64,000 nt of DNA from Anaerocolumna sp. GTDB lineage: Bacteria; Bacillota; Clostridia; Lachnospirales; Lachnospiraceae. Position 1 is the stretch's first letter, and each line of letters opens with the position of its first letter. The stretch lies in assembly GCA_029256725.1 (NCBI GenBank), contig JAQSXJ010000002.1, positions 1-64,000 of the forward strand, given 5' to 3'. Below the pieces are notes generated by a model. That model did no database searches, was not told the origin of the DNA, and saw only the letters and a list, made by a program, of their open reading frames with translations. The translations under genes were made by a program, and so were the position numbers. Of this stretch, positions 17,288-25,953 are shown in pieces.

Positions 17288-18184
17288 TTATCTTAACCTT
17301 ATACTCTCGAATTCTTTCACATATACAGCTGAGCCAAGAATCTCAACTTCATAATCTGTATGAACCTTTGTAACTCTGACCATTACCCTGCCATCTCGTC
17401 CAATTTCCTGTCCTTGTTCAATACTTAGAGTTAGTGGTTTATCAAAATCTTTGTTTATATATGTTGCATAATATGCTCCCATAACTCCTGACGCAGTCCC
17501 TGTTACCGGATCTTCCACGGTACCAGAATACGGAGAAGAAAAGTGCCTTGCATGCATATCTGCATCTGTATGATACGTTTCCAAACAAAAAGGATGAATG
17601 GAAGTCTCAGGTTTCTCAGTCAAAACAGACGGGAATATATTATTCTGCGGTTTCATTCTTCGAAATGCTTCTAGCTTCTTAATTGGAACCAGTAAAGTCC
17701 AGGTTCCTGTACTCCCATACAGAATAGGTAAATCTGTCGCAAGATCCTCCTCTGTTAATCCTAAAGAAGCTGCCAGTGCTTCCTTTAAGCCTTCAAAGGG
17801 CAGAAATACCGGTTTCGCCTGCTTCATGGTAATAGCTATACCATTCTCTGTATCAGAGATTTTAATGGGTAAAATACCTGCCCCGGTCTCAATTGTAAGG
17901 TCATTCTGATTGCCTAATAACCCCTGGGTCTTTAAGGCATAGATGGTTGCCATAGTAGCATGTCCGCATAGGTTCATTTCATGTCCAGGAGTAAAGAAGC
18001 GTATTCTTAAATCTGCCAGAGCAGATTGTACCACAAAGGCTGTTTCGTTAAAACCTACCTGTAGAGCTGTCTGCTGCATTTCATCTTCTGAAAGCTCATC
18101 GGCTGATAATACTACGCCCGCTGGGTTTCCTTTTCCAGGTAATGTACTGAAAGCATCGTAATGATATACTTTTATTGATTTCAT
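17288..18184 (-). CDS. PhzF-family isomerase-like protein
   Basis: 298-residue member of the PhzF superfamily (diaminopimelate-epimerase fold, duplicated). It opens [23 protein letters not shown] in two adjacent pieces, carries the proposed catalytic Glu in GFNETAF (about 47), and has [14 protein letters not shown] (about 65-78) and the mirrored [15 protein letters not shown] in the second half. PhzF itself isomerises a phenazine precursor, but most members, including this isolated gene, have unknown substrates; no phenazine genes are nearby. The ribosome-binding site is weak. A perfect hairpin lies 17 bases upstream of the start. Confidence 0.85.
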   Translation of the reverse strand: MKSIKVYHYDAFSTLPGKGNPAGVVLSADELSEDEMQQTALQVGFNETAFVVQSALADLRIRFFTPGHEMNLCGHATMATIYALKTQGLLGNQNDLTIETGAGILPIKISDTENGIAITMKQAKPVFLPFEGLKEALAASLGLTEEDLATDLPILYGSTGTWTLLVPIKKLEAFRRMKPQNNIFPSVLTEKPETSIHPFCLETYHTDADMHARHFSSPYSGTVEDPVTGTASGVMGAYYATYINKDFDKPLTLSIEQGQEIGRDGRVMVRVTKVHTDYEVEILGSAVYVKEFESIRLR

Positions 18185-18200
18185 TATTTATACCCATTGC

Positions 18201-18220
18201 ATCGCAGGCTGGCCTGCGAT
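18201..18220. promoter_or_regulatory. Perfect hairpin upstream of PhzF-like gene
   Basis: ATCGCAGGC and GCCTGCGAT form a 9-bp perfect inverted repeat with a 2-base centre, GC-rich against its surroundings, 17 bases before the start codon. It could be an operator or a 5' mRNA hairpin. Confidence 0.5.
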
Positions 18221-18329
18221 ATTGCCACAAATAATAAGGAGTGAAAGAATCTCAGCGTGACATCCTTTCAATTTATAATTTTCTTTCACTCTTTCTCCTT
18301 CCGCTTTTAAGATGGACATCTGTATAGCA

Positions 18330-18363
18330 AGATGCCAGGTAAGCCTCCGCTCACCTGACATCT
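18330..18363 (-). terminator. Possible thrS terminator
   Basis: Minus-strand AGATGTCAGGT pairs with ACCTGGCATCT (one mismatch) 17 bases after the thrS stop codon. The following T tract is poor, so termination is uncertain. Confidence 0.45.
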
Positions 18364-18379
18364 AAAGTATTCTATTAAA

Positions 18380-20338
18380 TTAAGCCTGCTGCTCTACTTC
18401 AATCTTTCTGATTTCTTTTCTTCTGATTTCCTTGCAGATATCATCTACAAATGATGAAAGCTCTTTCTGACCTTCATCTCCCAGATAACGGCTTCTTACA
18501 GATACAAGGCCTTCCTCTTCTTCCTTCTGTCCAACCACTAAAAGATAAGGAACACGATCCAGTCTTGCTTCACGAATCTTGTAACCGATTTTCTCTGCAC
18601 GTTCGTCTACGCTGCAGCGGATATCATTCTCTTTCAGCTCTGACTCTACTTTCTTTGCATAATCATGGTATTTCTCAGAGATTGGAAGTACTCTTACCTG
18701 CTCAGGACACAGCCAGGTAGGGAACTGACCTGCATATTTCTCAATCAACCATGCCAGCGTTCTTTCATAGCAGCCGATGCTGGTTCTGTGAATAATATAA
18801 GGACGTTTCTTCTCACCATTCTGATCGATATAATACATATCAAACTGTTCTGCGATTAATGCATCCCACTGAATGGTAATCATAGTGTCTTCTTTACCAT
18901 AAACGTTCTTAGCCTGGATATCTACCTTAGGTCCATAGAACGCTGCTTCGCCTTCTTCTTCTGTAAAAGGTATCTCAAGGTCACTTAAAACCTTACGAAT
19001 TCTTCCCTGAGTTTCTTCCCAGACATCTGCTGTACCAATATATTTCTCTTTGTTGTTGGGATCCCATTTGGATAGACGATAAGTCACATCATCTGCAAGC
19101 CCAAGTGTAGATAAGCAGTATCTTGCAAGGTCAAGACAACCCTTGAATTCTTCATCCATCTGGTCAGGTCTTACCACTAAATGGCCTTCTGATATAGTGA
19201 ACTGGCGCACACGGGTTAAGCCATGCATTTCACCGGAATCTTCATTACGGAACAGAGTGGAAGTCTCACCTAAACGGATAGGAAGATCACGGTAAGATCT
19301 CTGTTCGGATTTGTATACATAATACTGGAAGGGGCAGGTCATAGGGCGAAGTGCATATACTTCCTTATCCTTCTCTTCATCTCCTAATACAAACATTCCT
19401 TCTTTGTAATGATCCCAGTGACCGGAGATTTTATAAAGGTCGCTTTTCGCCATAAAAGGAGTCTTGGTTCTGACATAACCTCTTTTTTCCTCTTCGTCTT
19501 CGATCCATCTCTGCATTGTCTGCATGATCTTAACACCGTTTGGCATGATAAGAGGAAGTCCCTGTCCGATTACATCAACAGTTGTAAACAGTCCCATTTC
19601 ACGACCAAGTTTGTTATGATCACGTTTCTTAATATCTTCCAGATGAACAAGGTAAGCCTCTAAATCAGCATTCTTTGTAAAAGCCGTTCCATATACTCTG
19701 GTTAACATCTTGTTCTTCTCAGAACCTCTCCAGTAAGCACCGGAGGAGGAAATTAATTTAATTGCCTTAATGCCTTTTGTGCTCATTAAGTGAGGGCCGG
19801 CACAAAGATCGGTAAACTCTCCCTGGCTGTAGAAGGAAATCTCTTCTCCTTCGGGCAGATCTTTAATCAGCTCTACCTTATAAGGTTCATTTCTTTCTTC
19901 CATCACGCGGATAGCTTCTTCTCTGGAAAGGGTAAAGCGTTTAATCTCTGCACCTTCCTTGATGATCTTCTTCATTTCTTTCTCTAACTCATCAAGTGCT
20001 GCTCTGTCAAAAGGTTCTACATCAAAGTCATAATAAAAACCAGTATCAATGGAGGGCCCTATTGCAAGCTTTGCACTCGGATAAAGTCTTTTTACTGCTT
20101 CTGCAAGTACATGGGAAGTAGTATGTCTGTAAGCTGCCTTTCCTCCCTCGCTGTCAAAGGTCAGAATGCTTAAGCTGCTGTCCTCTGCTACAACTGTTCT
20201 AAGGTCTGCAATCTTGCCGTTAAGCTCTGCTGCACAGGCATTTCTTGCAAGTCCTTCACTGATATCCTTTGCAATATCTATGATTGCCATTTGATTTTCG
20301 TATTCTTTTACTGATCCGTCTTTTAATGTTATTTTCAT
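18380..20338 (-). CDS. thrS: Threonine-tRNA ligase
   Basis: 652-residue class II synthetase that charges tRNA-Thr. Domains in order: TGS (about 1-62, MKITLKDGSVKEYENQ), the SAD editing domain with the zinc-type HTTSHVLAEA and DLCAGPHL motifs, the catalytic core with RPMTCPFQYYVYK and TSIGCYERTLAWLIEKYAG, and the anticodon-binding domain (VRVLPISEKYHDYA). I start at ATG 20338 because the TGS domain begins there and AAAGGA lies 12 bases upstream; the 28 extra residues of the longer frame are not conserved. Controlled by the T-box leader immediately upstream. Single-gene transcript. Confidence 0.96.
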   Translation of the reverse strand: MKITLKDGSVKEYENQMAIIDIAKDISEGLARNACAAELNGKIADLRTVVAEDSSLSILTFDSEGGKAAYRHTTSHVLAEAVKRLYPSAKLAIGPSIDTGFYYDFDVEPFDRAALDELEKEMKKIIKEGAEIKRFTLSREEAIRVMEERNEPYKVELIKDLPEGEEISFYSQGEFTDLCAGPHLMSTKGIKAIKLISSSGAYWRGSEKNKMLTRVYGTAFTKNADLEAYLVHLEDIKKRDHNKLGREMGLFTTVDVIGQGLPLIMPNGVKIMQTMQRWIEDEEEKRGYVRTKTPFMAKSDLYKISGHWDHYKEGMFVLGDEEKDKEVYALRPMTCPFQYYVYKSEQRSYRDLPIRLGETSTLFRNEDSGEMHGLTRVRQFTISEGHLVVRPDQMDEEFKGCLDLARYCLSTLGLADDVTYRLSKWDPNNKEKYIGTADVWEETQGRIRKVLSDLEIPFTEEEGEAAFYGPKVDIQAKNVYGKEDTMITIQWDALIAEQFDMYYIDQNGEKKRPYIIHRTSIGCYERTLAWLIEKYAGQFPTWLCPEQVRVLPISEKYHDYAKKVESELKENDIRCSVDERAEKIGYKIREARLDRVPYLLVVGQKEEEEGLVSVRSRYLGDEGQKELSSFVDDICKEIRRKEIRKIEVEQQA

Positions 20339-20524
20339 ATTAATAACCATTCCTTTCTCATAGCCTGCATTCTTTGGGAGGCAGGCACATATTGGGGTGA
20401 ATTGTCTTTCCCGAATCTTCAATCTTTGATTGCTTATTCGCTAATTCGTAGCTGAAATAATCTTTACTTCTGCCGTTCCCGTTATACGGGCGGTTTATAT
20501 TACATCCTGCTGGTAAAAAGGCAT

Positions 20525-20576
20525 CAAAAAAGCTCATCACTTTCGCCTGCCTTATAGCAGCTCGAAAGGGACGAGC
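20525..20576 (-). terminator. T-box terminator hairpin
   Basis: Minus-strand GCTCGTCCCTTTCG pairs with CGAAAGTGATGAGC (one mismatch, one G-U), followed by TTTTTT. It overlaps the T-box antiterminator region. Confidence 0.85.
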
Positions 20577-20745
20577 ATATATCTCGCGGTTCCACCCTCA
20601 TTGGATTGTTAAATTCCCACTTCATTAGATGATAACGGAATCACCGGGTCGGATTAGGACCACTCAGAGGTAGTTTTCGGACGTTTCCTGGTAGGATATT
20701 CTCAGCACCTCATATCCCTCTCTGTATCATTTCACATCTTACTCG
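20577..20745 (-). ncRNA. T-box riboswitch of thrS
   Basis: The minus strand contains the diagnostic T-box core AGGGTGGAACCGCG (20598-20585) followed by the terminator. Upstream, CAGAGAGG and CCTCTGAG can form the base of stem I; immediately 5' of CCTCTG is ACTA, so the specifier is probably ACU (ACC is also possible in the same segment), both threonine codons. Uncharged tRNA-Thr would stabilise the antiterminator and allow thrS transcription. Confidence 0.92.
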
Positions 20746-20778
20746 TCTCGTCAACGTGTTTTCTTATTGATAAACCTC

Positions 20779-20806
20779 ATTATAGCATTTCAGCAATTTT
20801 TGTCAA
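20779..20806 (-). promoter_or_regulatory. Promoter of the thrS T-box transcript
   Basis: On the minus strand TTGACA (20806-20801) and TATAAT (20784-20779) are 16 bases apart. The transcript would start near 20772, just before stem I. Confidence 0.85.
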
Positions 20807-20847
20807 GTGGTATTTTGCACCGTTAAATTTGGTTATGATAAAGGTAG

Positions 20848-21122
20848 GTTGTGGCAGTGGTACGAAAACGCGTCTTGCTATTTGTACGTTTTGGTTCGGA
20901 GAAGAACCCTTATTCCTAAAACTTCAGCAATTGCTTAGGACAGTATTGAATAAGCCAAACTCGCGAAAAGACAGCTGTATTATGCTGGTATCTTCTACGC
21001 TCAGACAGTGGCTTATTCAATACTTGGCGCAATTTCTGAAGTTTAAGTGTCATAAGGAACCTTTCCGAGACCAAAACTCCCAAATAGCAAGGCGCTTTTT
21101 CTCCGTTACTGGCAAGATTGCA
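20848..21122. repeat. Long imperfect inverted repeat, about 275 bp
   Basis: Two arms of about 115-125 bases are complementary at roughly three quarters of positions by eye. Shared blocks include CTTGCTATTTG, GTTTTGGT, AACTTCAG, AATTG and AGTATTGAATAAGCCA against their complements at 21001-21095. Frames open on both strands across it are by-products of this symmetry. It lies between the thrS promoter and a glycosyltransferase gene; no transposase is present. Confidence 0.8.
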
Positions 21123-21199
21123 GATGTTGTTATAAAGCAAGTTCTTTTTGTGTATGGTTGCTGTATGATTGGATTTATTTTATTAAAATTGTAATATTA

Positions 21200-21240
21200 C
21201 CGGAATGTGGTGGTCAGAACGACACAAATAGTTTTAAAAT
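21200..21240. repeat. Remnant of dispersed hairpin element
   Basis: GGTCAGAACGACACAA resembles the right arm of the element at 42288-42449 (GGTCAGAACAGCACAA). Only one arm is recognisable here, so it looks like a decayed copy. Confidence 0.4.
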
Positions 21241-21335
21241 ACAACTTAACTTCATAGATTTATATTTAGGCTGATATTGAAATAAAGTACAGCCTCCATG
21301 TTGATTTCATATTGATATCCGCATGGAAGCTGTAG

Positions 21336-22559
21336 TTAAAAGGGCATTTTAAGATAGTTTATTTTTTTGGCTTCCGTGATGCCGGTCTGTTCGGAGTAGA
21401 GCTCATTCCCCAGTACATCCTGATAGACCTCTACTATGCTTTTTCCAAAGGTCTCTGTTGAGAATTTCTGCATGAGTTCTCTGGCATTTTCGCCGTAAGG
21501 CGTTTCTGTGTCTGTAAATAGGATTTTATCCAGACTTTCTATTAATCCTTTTTGATCGGTGAATTTGTAGCCGTTTACTCCATCAAAGAGGATTCCATCC
21601 AGGCATCTGTCTTCTCTGGCTACTGCCGGTATCCCTGCTGCCATGGCTTCTATATAGGTTAATCCCTGTGTTTCACTTTGGGAGGCACTGACAAATACGT
21701 CTCCTACCTGATAATAGAGTCCAATGGTATCCCAGGGTTTGGAACCGGCAAATATGATTTTCTGTTTCAGGTCAAGTTCTGCTGCCCTATCCTTTAATTC
21801 ATCCATCTCCGGCCCGCTTCCTACAATCAGGAATTTTACCGGTTTTCCGTCTTTCATATAGTTCTCCATGGCGTTGATGGTTTCTATAATGTTCTTCTCT
21901 CTGGATACCCTGCCTATATAGAGTATTACTTTGTCTTCTTTTAAGATGCCGTATTCGGCTTTTATGTTATCTATGTCCTCCTGCTCATATAGGGAGGGAT
22001 TAAACTTTTTAAGATCTACACCGGTAGGTATTACAGTTATTTCTCTGTATACGCTGTATTTCTGAAGCAGTTCTTTTACCTTTTCTGTGGGCACGATTAC
22101 TCTGGCTACCGTGTTACAGCATACCTTTGTAAATATTCGTACAAAGGCTTTGGCTCTTGCATCCAGTGCCTTGAAATGGGTCAGATAATGAGTGTAGTCT
22201 TCATATATTGTATGATAAGTGTGAATCATTGGTATCTTTAGCTCTTTTGCCATTATCCGCCCGAATATTCCTAAGGAAAATTCCGTATGGGTATGGATGA
22301 TATCCAGATTCAGCTTCTTTATTATTCCAGCCAGTTTCGGTAAATAGAACATTCCGATACGTCTCTCAGTGATAAGAATAAATGGTAAGCTTGGTACACG
22401 AAATACATTGTATTCATATTCCGGCGATCCCGGGGTTGTGGTCGTAAATACATAAACCGTATGTCCCAGTGCCTCCAGCTCTTTCTTTAGTATATATACC
22501 GAATTGGCAACCCCGTTTATCTCAGGGTAGTAGGTTTCCGTAAATAATCCTATATTCAC
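21336..22559 (-). CDS. GT4-family glycosyltransferase
   Basis: 407-residue retaining glycosyltransferase with two Rossmann domains (GT-B). It opens MNIGLFTETYYPEINGVANS, has THTEFSLG (about 91) and TYHTIYEDYTHY (about 114) acceptor-side motifs, and the nucleotide-sugar motif SASQSETQGLTYIEAMAAG with the paired Glu residues (about 290-310). This pattern matches the diacylglycerol glucosyltransferase/mannosyltransferase branch, so a glycolipid product at the inner membrane is likely but unproven. GTG start with GGAG 7 bases upstream. No linked lipid genes are visible. Confidence 0.85.
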   Translation of the reverse strand: MNIGLFTETYYPEINGVANSVYILKKELEALGHTVYVFTTTTPGSPEYEYNVFRVPSLPFILITERRIGMFYLPKLAGIIKKLNLDIIHTHTEFSLGIFGRIMAKELKIPMIHTYHTIYEDYTHYLTHFKALDARAKAFVRIFTKVCCNTVARVIVPTEKVKELLQKYSVYREITVIPTGVDLKKFNPSLYEQEDIDNIKAEYGILKEDKVILYIGRVSREKNIIETINAMENYMKDGKPVKFLIVGSGPEMDELKDRAAELDLKQKIIFAGSKPWDTIGLYYQVGDVFVSASQSETQGLTYIEAMAAGIPAVAREDRCLDGILFDGVNGYKFTDQKGLIESLDKILFTDTETPYGENARELMQKFSTETFGKSIVEVYQDVLGNELYSEQTGITEAKKINYLKMPF

Positions 22560-22755
22560 GACATCTCTCCTTTTATTGGAGTTTCTTACTATGGCTCACA
22601 AACATGAAAATTCTTCACTTTGGTAGCTGTATGGCTTTAAATTCATGAATTTATCCCAAAGCATGATTAGTTACTTATATTAATATTAGTATGCGGACTT
22701 TCTCATGCGAAATTCAGTTAAATTTAGGCATCCAATCTTTACTTATGTATTTTTT

Positions 22756-22841
22756 AAGTTGAATTAAGTTTTTTATATGCTTTCAGATATAAAATGCCAT
22801 TTATGCAGGCCTATATCCGGATAAAAAACTAAATTCAACTT
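22756..22841. repeat. 21-bp near-perfect inverted repeat
   Basis: AAGTTGAATTAAGTTTTTTAT (written here as arms 22756-22776) is complementary to 22821-22841 at all but one position; the 44-base centre is unrelated. No T tract follows on either strand, so it is more like a small mobile or cruciform element than a terminator. Confidence 0.75.
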
Positions 22842-22856
22842 ATTATGAAATAAAAT

Positions 22857-23249
22857 CTAGAGTTTTCCGATTAACATATCTTTCTCTAAAATATGATGTA
22901 CCAGCCAATCATTTAGGAACTCCAGTATATCTAAGAGTGTCTCCATCTGATTGTGATCCATATCAGCAAAGTTTACTTCATTTATTTTATCCAGGAAATC
23001 ATCATGTTCTGTTTTTTGAGAAATTAGTTTTTTATGTCCGATGCTTATCATGTAGGCTTCTTCGTCTGAAAAATGTTTGGCTGCATAATCTTTAAGTCTT
23101 AGTATGATTGCTACGATATCATCGAATTTATCAACTACAAATTCGTCTTTTAATAACATATATGCTTCGTCTGCTATACGAAACAGTTCTTTATGCTGTG
23201 TATCAATAAGCTCTATACCGGTATAATATTCATCCTTCATTTCGTACAT
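22857..23249 (-). CDS. Bacteriohemerythrin with one ligand changed
   Basis: 130-residue non-heme di-iron protein that binds O2 in a four-helix bundle; in anaerobes it is thought to scavenge or sense oxygen. Expected ligands are seen at H19 (DTQHKELF), H59 and E63 (KHFSDEE), H82 (TEHDDF), H118 and D124. The ligand usually found five positions before H82-type His (H in HKxEH) is Gln78 (QKTEH), so one iron ligand is missing. Start chosen at ATG 23249 with GGGAG 8 bases upstream; the in-frame start at 23270 precedes it. No partner domain, so it is a stand-alone form. Confidence 0.9.
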   Translation of the reverse strand: MYEMKDEYYTGIELIDTQHKELFRIADEAYMLLKDEFVVDKFDDIVAIILRLKDYAAKHFSDEEAYMISIGHKKLISQKTEHDDFLDKINEVNFADMDHNQMETLLDILEFLNDWLVHHILEKDMLIGKL

Positions 23250-23427
23250 TTTGATTTCTCCCTTTATCACAGTTATAGTATTCTCTCTATAAAATTGTCC
23301 GATTGCCTATGTCCTTATTTTCTTCGAGAGTGCCAGTTTACAACGCAGGCGCAGTGGTGCTACACAAATGCTTAAGAGCTGGTGCTATCAGAAATTTAGA
23401 CCAGCCACAGAATCCGTTAATTAATAT

Positions 23428-24114
23428 TTACCATACAAGCTTAACCGGTACGGCAGATTTAAGTTTAAGGCTATTGGGCTCTACCTGACAATCCATTGCT
23501 AATATTTGAACCCCCTGGCTGCTTGCCTGTCGTAAGGCATCTCCAAACTCCTTATGTGTTCTGTCATTTGGCGTAAAGCATTCTACTCCCTCCATCTGTA
23601 CCACAAAAAGAATATAGGCTTCATATCCTTCCTGCAAGCACTTACACAGTTCCTTAATATGCTTAACTCCCCTTTCCGTTGGGGCATCAGGGAAAAGTAC
23701 TGTTCCTTCCTCTTCCAGAGTCACTCCTTTCACTTCAATAAATGCTTTTCTTTCAGGAGTCTCCACATAAAAATCAAATCTGGAGTTCTCATATACCTGT
23801 TCGGGCTTTATCTTAACCGTATCTTTCATAAGCTTCCCATTTGCCAGCCATTCATGCACTACCTTATTCGGTGCCTGGGAATCCATATTTATTAGACGGG
23901 TGCCTTTTTCAACTGCAATCAATGAATATCTGGTAATACGCTTTATATTATCTGATTCTTCCAGATAGACTGTTGTCCCTGGAATCAGAAGTTCTTTACA
24001 GCGTCCTGTATTTTTAACATGACATTTATGTATTGTTCCTTCTACATCTACATAGGCAATAAAACGATTGGGCCTTGATACGAAGGTACCTTTTATAACG
24101 CTGTTGTATAACAT
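23428..24114 (-). CDS. sfsA: SfsA-family DNA/RNA-binding nuclease-like protein
   Basis: 228-residue SfsA homologue, full length. It has an N-terminal OB-like part (RPNRFIAYVDVEG, HVKNTGRCKELL) and a C-terminal part with a restriction-endonuclease-like core: SRFDFYVE, FIEVKGVTLEEEG, FPDAPTERGVKHI, and YILFVVQMEGVECFTPND. The family was named from sugar-fermentation phenotypes in E. coli; its precise function is unclear. Ribosome-binding site AGAGGA seven bases before ATG. Transcribed alone. Confidence 0.93.
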   Translation of the reverse strand: MLYNSVIKGTFVSRPNRFIAYVDVEGTIHKCHVKNTGRCKELLIPGTTVYLEESDNIKRITRYSLIAVEKGTRLINMDSQAPNKVVHEWLANGKLMKDTVKIKPEQVYENSRFDFYVETPERKAFIEVKGVTLEEEGTVLFPDAPTERGVKHIKELCKCLQEGYEAYILFVVQMEGVECFTPNDRTHKEFGDALRQASSQGVQILAMDCQVEPNSLKLKSAVPVKLVW

Positions 24115-24682
24115 TCTTTGTTCCTCTTTTCTATGCCTTGTTAAAACAAACAGAAGCGTCCTTGATGCTATTGTTACTGTATTGTTAGTATCTTCGATAT
24201 AGGTGCTGTGTCAACCGCATTTTTTTATATGCAGATGCTGTGCCCTTCACACTTTGATGAAACAAGTGCTATGTTGTTATCAATTAGCATAGTATCTTTT
24301 GGATTATATTATTCTGATATGTCATTTCATTATAGCATTTCTGTAAATTCTCAGCAATATCTAATTTTATCAGGTAAATTTTTCTTTTCTTTTATCTCTT
24401 ATTGTCTTATAATAATAGATAAATATGGCTTACATAGTAATCTATATTTTCCCAATATAGATTACCAGACCAGTTGATTGTTTTAGGTCTTAAAACCAAA
24501 ACAACTTATCTTACAGTTATTAAGAATCAAGGAGAATTAACATTAAGAAAGAAATCCTGCTGAAAAGCTTGGATAATAAAAGCGGAAAATATGCAAGCTT
24601 ACGATGCAAAATTTATCCTGAAATGTGTATAATTTCAATCGCAAAATGCATATACTGTTAAACGAAAGGAAGTATGTTCATT
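24115..24682. other. Intergenic region with a 12-bp perfect hairpin
   Basis: About 570 bases between divergent genes. GTAATCTATATT (24437-24448) and AATATAGATTAC (24454-24465) form a perfect hairpin with a 5-base loop. TATAAT at 24628-24633 is a plausible -10 box for the following small gene. A good AAGGAG at 24529-24534 is followed by ATT rather than ATG, opening a 39-codon frame of doubtful value. Confidence 0.5.
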
Positions 24683-24952
24683 ATGAAGAAATTCGGAAAA
24701 TTTTTATTCGGTACTATCTCCATTGCTACCTTAGCCGGCGGTGCTTATTATCTTTACAAGAACGTATTGAACAAAGACACAGCTGACGATTTTGATGATT
24801 TCGAGGACGATTTTGAGGACTTCGATACGGAAGAAGATACTCCCGCTTCTGATAAAAAAGATACCAGAGAATATGTATCTATAAATATTACCTCTGATGC
24901 GCAGGATGCTGCCACTGAGGAAGAAACCTCTGAAGAAACAGAAGATAAATAA
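24683..24952 (+). CDS. Small acidic membrane-anchored protein
   Basis: 89-residue protein of unknown function. Residues about 5-25 (FLFGTISIATLAGGAYYLYK) form a membrane anchor. The rest is strongly acidic: a low-complexity Asp/Glu/Phe stretch at about 33-52 (DDFDDFEDDFEDFDTEED) and a Glu/Thr-rich tail. It resembles, in plan only, small single-pass proteins such as YtxH. AAAGGA lies upstream of two possible starts; I prefer ATG 24683 because ATG 24674 is too close to the ribosome-binding site. A strong terminator follows. Confidence 0.65.
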   Translation: MKKFGKFLFGTISIATLAGGAYYLYKNVLNKDTADDFDDFEDDFEDFDTEEDTPASDKKDTREYVSINITSDAQDAATEEETSEETEDK

Positions 24953-24976
24953 TCTTCAACAGAAGAATAAAAATAT

Positions 24977-25016
24977 AAAGCAGCTGCCTAAAATTATTTT
25001 AAGCAACTGCTTTTTT
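24977..25016 (+). terminator. Terminator of the small acidic gene
   Basis: AAAGCAG and TGC pair with GCA and CTGCTTT around an AT-rich inner stem (TAAAAT/ATTTTA), followed by TTTTTT. It may also serve the convergent anti-sigma gene. Confidence 0.85.
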
Positions 25017-25024
25017 CTCTGTAA

Positions 25025-25951
25025 TTATTTCGTTGTAAATTCTGCAAGCTTCTTTAATAACTCCGCCTGCTCATTTATCGTATATGTGTCAGTCTTCCCT
25101 GCCAAGCGCCCATCGGTTACTTTCACCGTCTCCGGGTAAAACTCGAAGGTAATGACATTTTCATCTTGTGTAGTTATCTCATAGCCGTAAAGTATATCTG
25201 TTTCTACTGTTTCTGATACCTGTACAGTATAAGCTGCCAGCAGGCTATATAGCTCTGCAGCTTTCATAGCCGGTTCTTTAAGAGACTTTTGCTCCGCTTC
25301 GGTTTGTTTTCCTTTCGCTTTTATTACCTGAAAGGTTACTACCTCTTCTGCATTAATGGGATACAGTTCTGAAAGTACCTCGGGAGCAACCAGTGTTACC
25401 ATACTGCTTTTCGTATCAGCAGCTTTTGCTGTATCAGCAGCGTTTTCAGAAGATGTGATACCAATTGATGCATCTCCCTCTAACGGTGCTTCTTTCGCAG
25501 TGCTTGCTGCTTCATTCTCTTCAATTCCCTGTACAGCCGAGGATTCCGGCGCTGCCATTGTAAAGTTTTGCTGTTCTTTCTGTTCGTTCCCTGCATTATC
25601 CTGCTTGGTCCCAGTGATATTGTTCTGATAAATCCATACAGCAGATACCAAAAGCAATACTGCCGCTGCTGCACCTGCAAAACGCCTTACGGGGAATTTT
25701 ATAACAGGCTTTCTATCTCCATTGCTTTCACGCTCTGCAGATTCTTCGCTTCCAACTGGTCTTTCTGCTGCTATACTATCAGTATTCTTTTTATCTTCTG
25801 CTTCGGCTTCCTTGATTTTTAAAAGGGTTCTTTGAATCAGATCCTCGGATACGGTTAAATTATCCTTATCAAAGGAGGCATTCAGCAGTGCTTTTAATTC
25901 CATGTCATCCCTGACAGGTGAAGGATTTTTTCCAGTCTTATTCTTATCCAT
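25025..25951 (-). CDS. Probable anti-sigma factor
   Basis: 308-residue single-pass membrane protein encoded two bases after the ECF sigma gene. Residues about 1-90 are charged and cytosolic and would hold the sigma factor. About 92-110 (FAGAAAAVLLLVSAVWIYQN) is the membrane segment. The remainder is extracellular: an Ala/Glu/Ser-rich spacer (about 115-190) and a C-terminal folded domain (about 195-308) with alternating strands (ITTQDENVITFEFYPETVKV) that may be the sensor. There is no zinc-binding HxxxCxxC motif, so it is not a ZAS-type anti-sigma. Its ribosome-binding site GGAGG lies within the end of the sigma gene. The role is inferred from position and topology. Confidence 0.75.
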   Translation of the reverse strand: MDKNKTGKNPSPVRDDMELKALLNASFDKDNLTVSEDLIQRTLLKIKEAEAEDKKNTDSIAAERPVGSEESAERESNGDRKPVIKFPVRRFAGAAAAVLLLVSAVWIYQNNITGTKQDNAGNEQKEQQNFTMAAPESSAVQGIEENEAASTAKEAPLEGDASIGITSSENAADTAKAADTKSSMVTLVAPEVLSELYPINAEEVVTFQVIKAKGKQTEAEQKSLKEPAMKAAELYSLLAAYTVQVSETVETDILYGYEITTQDENVITFEFYPETVKVTDGRLAGKTDTYTINEQAELLKKLAEFTTK

Positions 25952-25953
25952 TG

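Noticed and set aside
20829..21194. Overlapping ORFs on both strands (121 and 74 codons)
   Set aside because: The two translations share segments because the region is an inverted repeat; neither has a ribosome-binding site.
24542..24661. 39-codon frame after AAGGAG starting at ATT
   Set aside because: The Shine-Dalgarno is good, but an ATT start outside infC is not credible and the peptide is not recognised.
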